A stretch of 64,000 nt of DNA, taken from positions 9,140,501-9,204,500 of the forward strand of contig OZ038530.1 of assembly GCA_964036665.1 (NCBI GenBank), written 5' to 3'. Under the pieces are notes generated by a model. That model saw nothing but the letters and a program-made list of their open reading frames with translations, did not search any database and was not told the DNA's origin. The translations under genes were made by a program, and so were the position numbers. This DNA comes from Gordius sp. MW1 (Eukaryota; Nematomorpha; Gordioida; Gordea; Gordiidae). This document shows, one piece after another, positions 31,299-43,200 of this stretch (position 1 is its first letter; each line of letters opens with the position of its first letter).

Positions 31299-34200
31299 TT
31301 ATCCGGCATTTAGGGTTGAATAAACATTAGGCCCAAGTGGTCTCTGACCCGATCCTTTGGTGGTATACGTCAAATCCATTTGAGGTTGGGGATTGATAAT
31401 CTGGGAAGAGAGGAGGGGCTGATAAGGGCCGGCATTATTTTGGTTGTTGTAAGGTGGTGGCCTGGGGTAGGATGCGTTAGGGTCATTAACAGGCGACCTC
31501 ATGGAACCCGGAACGTTGTAACCATTTAAATTGTCTTCGGTTATGGTAGTACCCATATTTTGCGAAGTTTGGTTGTATTGGGATTGAGGATGGTAGGATA
31601 TGGTGGGGTTATTATCTATGGGCGGTGCCGAACTATCTTCAAATTCGTCAGGGTACATAACTACGGGAACCCCCTTCTTGAAAAGCGAACGATCCTCGTT
31701 CATAAAGCGTGGTTTTCTTCGACGCCTGTTTAAGTTAATCGTTTTAAAACCGCCGCCAAAAATGGCAAGAGTTTCAAATAATATAAACACTGAATTTTTA
31801 TAGAAAGTCCGAGATTAATTCAGCATTCGCCTTAGAATTAAACAAAAACAAACTTAAACACATTGGACCTCGTTATCTGCAACTTTTTTACGTAATAAAA
31901 AAACATATGGCAAAAAACTTTACGACCAAAAAATGTTTTAATTTAAAGCTTATATTTAGCCCAATCAGTATTTTGATGCGGTATTTTTCCCATATACCAT
32001 AACATGTTCTACTCACACAAACTACAACCTCGCACCGATCGTGACTTTTATAGAAAATCCAAATATAGCTTAAATTTTAAAAACACAAACCTATACAAGC
32101 AGCACGCAATCAGGCTCGCGATGAGCAACAGCAAAGCCATAACCAGCGATGGTATTATAGTGGTCATCCAAAGGTCCCTCTCATAATCCCTCGAAGCTAT
32201 AGGGTCTCGGGCCGGGGCTGCCTTAGACCTCGCACGACCAGCGGGCATGACGACCGGAGGCAGTTGGGGAGCACAAGAGTGAAGTAAATCGTAGCCCGCG
32301 CTTCTGACGTTATACGCGGGGTACATGGCGTCCCTGAAGGCGGGATTAACGCGGCCGGACCCGTCTGCGCTAAATCGAGATCCGATAGCCTCGATATCGG
32401 CTTGCGGGCAACCGTAAGAGCTGTGATTGTTGCCTCGAGCCCTAACCGATTCAGCCAAAATTTCCAACGGCAAGCCCTAAAAAATGAGGAGGGTAGAAGG
32501 GTTAGGCTAGAAGATGACAACATTTGATAGTTTTAATATATTGATTGATGTGCTCCATACAATTTTAAGCGGTAGGAATGAATAAGGACTTGGTTTAATA
32601 ACAAAATTTATGATCGCGCCAAATAGTTATTGGTCAGAACAACTATGATTCATTCATTTTGTTAGACAGAAGCAAAATTATATCTTCAAATTTATTGATT
32701 TATCGACTATTAAGGTAATGAATCGATACTTTGGTCGCAAATCAATCAACGACTTAACAAAATCAAATACCAAACTTTTGCCCGTATGTTTATAATAGGT
32801 GTAGCCACTACAAATCTATTAAGTGATAGTATGCGTTTAATAGTTTTCGCATTGTCATAATCTAACCGCGTGCCCGATGCATTCAAAACTAAATAAAGTT
32901 TATTTAAGCAGTATAAACTTCATTTTCACAATAAACGAAGCTAGTTCTAAAAGCTTAGTTGTTTGCCACGCATACCTGGGAAGAGCTGAGGAGGGTATCG
33001 TTAAGCCAGGCCACGCGTATGGAACCACGAGTTATGGAATCCAAGTAAATTTGGTCGTAAAAATTGCTATAATTCGCGCCCGTAACGTGTGAGCCATTCA
33101 CTGAGGTATAATAAGCGGCTAGGGCGTCGAAAAACTCCACTTGTTTACTAACGTTGCGCTTGAAGGAACGAAAATCGGAGCCAAAACCCTGGGGTCCCCC
33201 CTGTGGTTCGGCATCGTCCAGTACGACCCAAAATTTGTGATTTACACCGGGATCCGAGTCGGCCGAACGAAACATTTTAGGTCTAGGAGGCAGCATAAAC
33301 AATTTAACGACTCGTGGAATAATCTTACATAGTGGACTCATATTATGTCACATTAGGACGGAATATATTAGGTTGAGGAAAAAGTTCGTAGAGTTTTTAT
33401 CAAAGTCTTTTATTTAACGATTATTTATTGTTATAACAATAACTTATTTAATAATATATTCGCCGTTGCTGTTTACGACCTCCTCCCACCTTTTGACCAA
33501 TTTTCGATGCCATTACGCCAAAAATCGACCGGCCTGGTATCGAAGAAGTTGTTGAGCCAGTTTCTAAGGCCCTCTACATTGTCCAAGTTAACGCCCCTCA
33601 TATGGTTCGAGAGAGAGCGGAAAAGATGGTAATCCGTCGGTGCAAGGTCCGGAGAATATGGTTGATGCTGAAGGACCTCCCATTCGAGCTCTTGGAGTGC
33701 GGCTTTTACGACTTGAGCAACATGGGGCCTTGCGTTGTCGTGAAGGAGTATGGTCTGGCCTTGTCGAAGAGATCTTTTGAGTCGAATAGCCTCATTCACG
33801 CGGTGTAGCTGGGATATATAGAGCTCCTTGTTGACCGTGGCATTCCTTTCTAGAATTTCCCAATGCAGAATGCCCTCCCAGTCCCACCAAACGCAGATCA
33901 TGTGGTCTTTTTTGAATGGAGGTCAGGCTTGACCCTCGGCTTTGGAGTCGCTCCAGGAGCCACCCACTCCTTTCTTTGCTTCAAATTTACGTACAAACAC
34001 CATTTCTCATCTCCCGTGACAATTCGGTACAAAAATCGCTGTTTATGACCGCGGGTTGCTCGATGACGGGCGAGATGTTGAGAAGCAATTTGAAGGCGAA
34101 TTTCTTTGTGGCTTTCGTTAAGCTCGTGAGGGATCCAAGATCCCAATTTTTCTTCAAATCCCATCGAATGAAGATGATTTAGGATGGTTTTCTGAAAACT

Positions 34201-37200
34201 TCATTATTTCCGCCAATTCACGACTTGTTTGGCGACCGTCCTCCTTCAAAAGTGCTCTGAGACACTCTTCGTCGAATTCCGAGGGTCTTCCACTACGGGG
34301 CTTGTCAGCGATGTAAAAATCGCCATTTTTGAACTTTGCGAACCATTTTTGTATGTAGACTCAACTATGACACCTTCTCTGTATACTTTTCAAATGTCTC
34401 GGGCTGTTTCAGCAGCGTTTTGACCACGATGAAAAGCGAAGAATAGCAGGTGTCGATAATGTTGATTTTTACCGTTTGGATACTCCATTTTGACGTCGCG
34501 AAAGTTATAAAAAACTAAATTTCTTAAAATCACGATTGGCACAGTTTTGTAGAGGGGAAAGAGTTCTACTTAATGAATATTAAATTCATCAGAAGCAAAA
34601 AATCGATAAAATAATTCAACCGAACTTTCTCCTCAACCCAATGGAGCCATCGGACCCCGCCTTGGAGGGACGTATGCGTCCTGATGGATCTTCTTTAGTC
34701 CCATGGAGCAATGGTCTTCACCTTAAATGGGACTTCACATGTATTGACCTATTTGCCCCCTCTAACTGCAACAATGATTCTTTAGCTGTTGCAGAGGGGC
34801 GGAAAACCAATAAATACAAAGCCCTATTATCCTCAAATATTTTTATTCCATTGGTTGCTTCGTGTTCAGGCACCTTTGGCAAACAGGCCTTAGCTTTTTT
34901 TAAAGAGGTTGGAAGACGTTCTCCCCCGTCTAAACATTCGGTACCCTTTTTACTAAAACAAAGACTTGGTATTCTTATAGCCAAGTACAACTTTAAATCG
35001 TTCGCGGATTCTTGGCCAATTTTGGAAGATCCCCTCGATGATGATATATCCGAATAGTGTATTATTTTATTCGGCGCATTTTGCCTTTTTATATTATATT
35101 ACTGTCAGCGGATTTTTAACAAATAAACTTTAACAAAAAAAAAAAAAAAAAAAAATAGTTTCAGATTAAATTTTTAATGATAAAAGCTTTAATTTGATTT
35201 GCGAGCAAACAATGAAGAAATAGGGTAAATATTTTCACTAAGATCACACGTAATTGTTCAAATTTTATTGCTCGCCAACTTAGTCTTAAATATTATGGGA
35301 AAACTCTAATTAAGCAAAATATATACCTAGGCTGAACGTATATGGTGAAGGCGTTGTAAACGGGCAGGCCGGCTCTATTTATGGCGGCTAGCATAAATTC
35401 GTGCAAACCGATGTTGGCTAATGCGGGTAAACCGTAGAACTGTTGGGTCGTAGGGTCGAATTTGATCCAGGCGTATCTAAACGCGCAAAGAGGCAAAGCA
35501 TGTGTTAAGTAATTTTTATTTTAAAAGCAAAAGAACATACGTCACCTATACATTAATTGTGGCCTTGGGCAGGAATCAAACGAATTAGATGCGAGCAACG
35601 GTCAGCATAATTTGCAAAGAATTATTTAGCCAATTCCGCAATAATCCGATTTAAAGCAACAGCACAGATTAATTCTCAAAAGGATTCAATATATAAAGGT
35701 AGTAGGTCGGGCGCAAAAACAATAATGAATTTAGACTCGGACGAGGTCCAAAAAATTAAAACCAACCAGTGGTCATTAGCTTGAAGATGCAAAATAAATG
35801 TCTTTTACAGAAGCATAAGAGTCCACAGCCATTAATATCCCGTATAGGTTTCCACAGCAATGATTTGAAAAATAAGAAGTTGGACAGGACGGATGGACAA
35901 CCAAAAACGATCCCATATATTGCATGGCAATTAAAAGTGTAAATGCACAATTTGAATAAGTAATGTTAGTTGTGTCAACAATATTTAAACGGTTGGGAAA
36001 AGAGCCAAAAAAAATTTTATGAGTCCCCTTTATTTAAAAGTTATTGGCAGAAGTGATCAACTTATTGGTTACCATTAGATGCGTGAAAAAATATACGGTC
36101 GAAACTTCTTAATCGCAAATCGGATTATCGCGAAAATCTTTTAATCGCGAAGTTAACCGCCATTTTGTTTTTTTAAACGATAATATTAACAAAAACATCG
36201 TTTATTGACAAATCGCTTAATAGTACAATATCGGATATTCACAAACATCTTCGAGTCCTTAAATCAACCAGATAATTATATAAAACATCGTTTTATTGCG
36301 AAGCGTAAGAAATGAATATTTAATATAATCAGAGCTGTTAAGAACTAGTTCATTTTGAACTAGTTCATAGAACTAGTTCATTTTTTTCTGAACTTAGAAC
36401 TGAACTAGTTACCTTCCCAAAAATTTGAACTGTGAACTTGAACTAGTTCATTTTTTTAAGATTGAACTTGAACTTGAACTAGTTATTTTTTTCTAATTCT
36501 GAACTTGAACTTGAACTATACAATGTAATTGAACTAGTTCATCACAAATATATTATTTAAAATAAATTTATAAGCCGAGTGTATATGCGTCAACAATTTG
36601 ACGTGCATGGTCTTGTCGGTAATCATACAGACACACAGTAACCGCAAATTTTTGATTTTAAAAACACAAAATTTTTTAGAAAAGATGGATACCATTTCTG
36701 AAGTAGATAATAGGAACGAGGCAGCTCAATCTACCTTTTTACCTTGGCCTTCAATGGAAGAATACTTCAAATATGTATCTTCAGATAAAGATTCATTCAA
36801 AGTTAAGTGCAAACTATGCACTAAAGTTGTGGCGGCTTCAAGAACCTCAACAGCCAATTTATGGAGACATATAAAGGTAATAAGAATAACGTATTATAAT
36901 TTATAATATAAAATCTAGGTGTCTCACTATCAAAAACATGATGAGATTAAGAAGGCTGTCAAGAATAAGGCTGGAAAAAGTTGTGAAGCTAACAAAAAGT
37001 TAACACAGACCTTAATTGACAGGCCTTTAAACCAAAATTCCCCAATGGCCATTATCAAATATATAATCAATGGTAATCAACCATTTTCGCTATGTGATGA
37101 TGAGCACTTCAATGAATTGTTGAGGGCTTTTAATCCAAAAGCAAAAACAATTTGTAGGCAAACACTCACAGGGAAGGTGATGAAATTTGCTGCAAAGATG

Positions 37201-40200
37201 AAGGATACAGTTAGAACAAAGTTAATGGCACCCAAGTATGTATGTACAACTGCAGACTGTTGGACAGCATTTAATAAGTACTTATTAATTTCTCTAAAAT
37301 TGTCAATTTATTTTTTTGTTAGGTCATTTATTGGGGTAACAGCTCATTGGATAGACGATGAGAGTCTTAAAAGAGTTGATGCAGTTCTAGCCTGCAAATG
37401 TTTAGAGGGGAGGCACTCTTTTGATGTTATATGCAAATCCCTTACTCAAATTTACAAAGAGTACCATATTCAAAACAAAAATATCTGTACAATTACTGAC
37501 AACGGATCTAATTTTGTTAAAGCATTCAGGTACTATTTATATAATTCTTCTTTCCTAACTTTTATATAGGATTTTTAATGAAAATGATGAGATGCAGGAG
37601 GAAGTAGTATCTCTTAAGGATATACTTGATCGGGCTGGTTTAGAGGGACATAATCAAAATGATTATGATTATCTACCCAAACATAAGAGATGTGCTTGTC
37701 ACACCCTAAATCTGATTGCTACAAGTGATGTTAACAAGCTTTTGAAAAACAATAATGCGTTTACTAAATTATATAATTCTTCATTCTGTAAGTGCCAGGC
37801 ACTTTGGAACCTCAATAGCAGATCCACATTATCGGCACAAACCATACGTAACCGTTTTGGGTGTAATATACCCTACCCTGTAGTAACTAGATGGAATTCA
37901 ACATTTGATTCCATCTCTGTTATAATAAAAATGATTCAAAATAAGCCTAGTGATTTTCATACTCTCTGTGATGAATTGAGGCTTGAAAGGCTTTCTTTGG
38001 AAGAATCAAATTTTTTACAGGAATATCACTTAGTGAGTCATTATTTTAAATTTATTTAATTTTTTTAAGGTAATGGAGCCACTTGCTAAGGCCCTTGAAA
38101 TTTTGCAGGGGCAAACATACATGTATATGGCTTATTATACACCTACCATAAGCCAGATTCAGTTATGTCTGCAGAATATGGTAAACTTAAAATGGGCTCA
38201 ACCATTAAAAGATGCTATTTTGAAAGGAATAAACATCAGGTATCAAATATAAATGGATTCTAATATATAAATCATATGGTTTTAAGATTTCCTGATCTCT
38301 ATGATGAGGAAAATATTATTGCAGCTGTCCTGCATCCAATTTTTAAGACAGACTGGGCTTGGATCCGGTCACCAGAAAATGTGGAGGAAAGGTCCAGAAT
38401 CTTAAAAGCAATAAATTTACTAGTGCCTCAAACAACTGAAAATATGGAGGTGCATGATACACAGAATGGTTTAGATTTTTTTGATATAATACGTGAGAAT
38501 TCTAATAAAGAAACAATTGAAGACTATATTAAATTAAATAATACCTCATTCGATGAATTTCCCAATCTAAAGCAAATTTTTATAAAATTTAATGTTTGCC
38601 TCCCATCTAGTGCTCCAGTTGAAAGGCTTTTCAGTCTGGGAAAGCTTATATTTGGAGATAAACGTACTTGTTTATTAAACGATAATTTTGAGAACAATAT
38701 TTTATTAAAGTCCAATGGACATCTACTTTCACATGATTTTTATTGTAAATTATAATTGTATATTGTTTGTAATAAAGATTTTAAACATTGTATAGTTGAT
38801 GATTTTGTTATATATGAATATTTCCTTAAATTAGATTTTCAAATATATAATAAACTATGAAATTTATTTAAAATTTTGGATAGCTCTCAAAAAAACTGAT
38901 TTTAATTTAGGAATCATTGCCTAAATTAAAACTTTATCATATTTAAAAAAATGAACTGAACTTTGAACTGAACTTTAACTAGTTATTTTTGTAAAATTGA
39001 ACTATTAACTTAAACTAGTTACATTTTTTCCTACATGAACTTGAACTAGTTACTTTTGAAAAAAAAATGAACTTGAACTAATGATTTTTTCAAATTGAAC
39101 TATGAACTTGAACTAGTTCGTAACATAGATGAACTTTAACAGCTCTGAATATAATGTACATATACTTTTATTTACATCGTTTAATCGCGAAATATCGGTT
39201 CATGGCGATTTTTTTTCAAGCCCAAGGCTTTGCAATTAAACGGTTTTGATTGTAATTTCTATCGACTCAATTTTAAGGTGACCTTAATGATATAATCAAA
39301 ACACGTCAAACTCGTACAATTCTTAAGCGAGCTATCTAACTAGAAGATTTATATTAATTTATTTTTTCCACTTTACCTATTTAGCCGTGACATTTGCAGC
39401 TCAAGTGAACTAAAATTTTGCACGAATAAATTAACCAAGCTCAACCATTTAGGTAAACCGTTATTTATGTATTGTTAAAATCGTTAACCAAGCGTTCCTA
39501 AAAAATCATAACGACAAATCTGGGGAATGGCATAAATTTGCAGTTTTGGTGTCGCTTCATTTTAGCCATTTGTGGCCAAGACTTAAAACGATCAAGTGAT
39601 AATAAATGTACTTTTTATAGGAAGCGACCGGTCTTTTATCGATGGTGTATAGCTCAAGCCTGAGGTGTCGCGTATCCCCGTCCGCTTGGTCGTGGAAGGT
39701 ATTGGCGGGCACGGTTATCCTAAACACCTTACCCTTTATAAATTGCATCGAGGTATTATTTAATTTGCCGAAGTAAAAATTAATAAATGTTAAAAAATAT
39801 TATGTTTGATGTGGTGTGGGAGCAAGAAATATTATAAAGCACCATGCTAAAAAATCTTAATTTCATTAAATTCGTTGATCTTTAAGGGTTAGGTTAAAAG
39901 CAAAATAAAAGGTCGACGGGGGTAACTATTCTAATTATCATAAAAAATTGTATAAATCACAAGAAAACGCCCCCCCCCCCTTCGCTCTATTCGAAAGAGA
40001 CCCTGAGTAGTATCCAATATTGTTTTAAAAAGGGCTGGATTTTGTTTGGTCGACCTTTGATTTTAGAGGACTAAAATTAAGCAGACCAACGGTTTTTTGG
40101 TCTGTTATTCATAGTCGACCCCTAGGCTTAGTCTAAATTTGAAAAACAGACCATTGTCGGCCGTTAATCTTAGTCGAACTAAAGGTCGACCAAACAAAAC

Positions 40201-43200
40201 CCAGCCGTTTTCACAACACTAGCATACAAATCGAACGGTATAATACGTATTAGGCGGATTTTGTCCAACCTGATGGACCCTTATTTGATCCAACGGATTC
40301 CTTAGCGTAGGGGGTCTGGAACCGGTTACGGGCTTATTCATCAATAACACGTTGTTTATTCGAGCCTCGGAATCCATAGCTTTCGCGCTATTTAAAGTTT
40401 CGGGGAGAGGTTCGTTCCTAATTTGAGAGCCCGGAGCGTTGGGTAAAACCCGAGGCAAAGGTACCGGTAGTATTTGCGTTCTACGATCGAGTTGGTAAGG
40501 CGGCTGGTCGTTTTGATAATTTTGGTGTTGGGGAGGGGCAGGTTGCCCGGCTTGAGCGAGTGGAGAAGCTAATCGAAACCCGAAATCTGGTTGCTCGTCC
40601 TGATCGGAGGCGGACAAGTGAGTGTTGGGAGAAGGGGGAATGAGATGGTTGAAATCATAATCGTCTTCGGTATACAAAGGAGCTCCCGCCGATCTTTTGG
40701 ACCTTTCTACCTTTCTTTCAACGCGATTTTTGTGCTGGCTAATTCCACTTTTTAAAACCTCCTGGACGCCGGTTAAAGTAACGGGACCGGGTAGGTCTAC
40801 GAGCACCACCGTTGCCTCGTTAAAGCCCTTGAGGTCGATGGCTAGGGTGCTGGGTTTGAAGACGAAAATTTGCGAATCCTTTTGCAAGAGGTAACAAGGG
40901 CCTGTTTTGGGCGTGAGGAGGAGGGGAGATATCTGCGGAGCACGAAATAATTAAATAAAATCCTTGTGTAGTCGATCGATGTGGTGCAATATATTGGAAC
41001 CCTTTGAATCCTAACCACCTCATCGATCCCATATGTAACGACTTCTGATTCTAGCGATTGAGCATTACTCATTACATTACTTAGTAATCGTGTTTTCAGT
41101 AATTCTCAAAATAAAGAACCTTCATTCGGTTTTATAAGGTGCTCAATTTTAACAGATATATTTCTATTAATTAACACTAGATGAGATTTAGATTCGGGTG
41201 AAATTATTATTAATTACTTGCTGTAAACTTTAAAAAAGACCTTAGAATTAGAGATGCACCGATACCACTATTTTGTGCCGATACCGATACCAGCCGATAC
41301 TTAAGATTTTTTTGCCGATACCGATACCATGCCGATACTTATAATAAAAAAAATTTTATACTAAATGTCTAGTTTTTAAATGTTTCCTTAAATTTGAAGT
41401 GTTAAAGGAATGTTTGTCTTTGCCCCCACGACTTATTTTAGCTTTGCATAATTCACAGATTACAATTTTTTCATCTGCTGACACAACAAAATAACTCCAT
41501 AGTGTATCTAAAGAATCCATCTAAGGCTTAATATATAATAATTTTTAAATTAAAATAATATTTACTGAAAAGCGCAGTCGGAACAGATGGTCAATGAGTT
41601 TATTATACTCCACATAGAAATATTTATAGCCAATCAAATGAAACAATTTTCAAAAAATTTGAAAAGTCCTCTATTTTTTAATCTTAGGAGATACTATAAG
41701 TATTATTTTTTGAGTTTCATATTAAAAAAGTCGGCTTGGTAATTGCCGATACTAGCAAAGTATCGGGCCGATTCTTTTGGCAAGGTATCGGCGCCGATAC
41801 CATCCCGATACTTGGTATCGGTGCATCTCTACTTAGAATTAACCCTATTTACAATATTAATTATGAATATTTCAAAGATGATACAAAACTTGCCACGAAG
41901 TACATATGACAAGCCTTTTAAAATTAAGGTTCGAGGAAGCCAATGAGTTCTTTTGTTTTTGTGAAACTTGCTTGAAATCTTAACTTAAAAAATTTACGAG
42001 TCAATATTTGCCAAATCTTAAAACATACATTAAATAATAATTGATTCAAAGTTCAAAACTGGCTGGGAAAAAGTTAGCGTAAATATTTGAATATCGGATC
42101 ATGTTGTGCAAGGTTACAATTATTCAGTGCTATTTTGACATTAGTTGTTTGCTAATTCAATATTGTTATCGAATATTAGTCCGTTATTTCTAAAAATTTT
42201 AATAAGTTTAGAATAAAAAAAACTAATCTGCCTTTCTAAGGCTACAATACAATAGAGCATCTAATAAAATCACGTATGAATTTCAGCTTGCCCCCCCCCC
42301 CGCCCATCCCACCATGAGGCATTTCAAGGTGATAGGGTCCCCAAATATTTACTATAACTTGCACACACATAAGTTTATCGTTTGTTGCAATACAAAACAG
42401 GCCGGAAGATCGATAAATTGTGCACTGCATTCACACACATACATACATAAAATGATACCAAGATGGCGGCTCGACATTGAGTCAAGAAGCAACCCTGAAA
42501 GTCTAGTAGCCTTGGAATAACTGAATTGTTATATAGGAATTAGGGAACAAATTGGGGACCGAGAAAATAAAATGTTTTGATTTTTTTAAAAAAGCAAACT
42601 ATGTTAAATTATAAAGTGATCACTATTTCAATAATGCTGTATAAAAAACCAGGTCTAAGTTTGAGTTTTCAAAACAATTTTATAAATGCTCATTTTTCGA
42701 ACAAGCTTTCGGTTTCAAATCGAAGAAAACCATCGCCATTTCTAATTGCTAGCTACGCTATACAACATTAGTGCCTAATATTTAAGTTGATAGATAGTAA
42801 TCATGGTAAAATATAATTGTTAGCATACAAAACCTTGAGTTTGCATTTAAAAAACATTAAAGGACGCTGCTAAGATAAAGTTCTGTAGATAGTATCAAGG
42901 ACCCAGGTTTAGAAGGTAATAATAATAGTTGGTAAAAAGTGCTCGAGCTTCCAAAGTATGTCATTAGGGGGGAGCCTTTAGTTATGTGGATTCGTTATCA
43001 GTCCTTAGTTAGCGTAATGAATCATGCAATGATGAGCTCGCTAATCAAAACGGAAAAGCGAAGATTTAAAATGTCTAGAGATGAAAGTAGTAAAAGAAAA
43101 AATTTACTTATAAAAAAATGTTATTTATAAAATATTATTTTGCCTGGCTAATTTATAGTGATCTTTTACAGACTAAAAACATATAAAGTTGAGTCGAAAA

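Noticed and set aside
37278-37322. Reading the hAT ORF straight through this segment
   Set aside because: The residues it would add (rich in L, S, I, F) interrupt the conserved core; GT and AG ends and neighbouring hAT motifs indicate a 45-bp in-frame intron.
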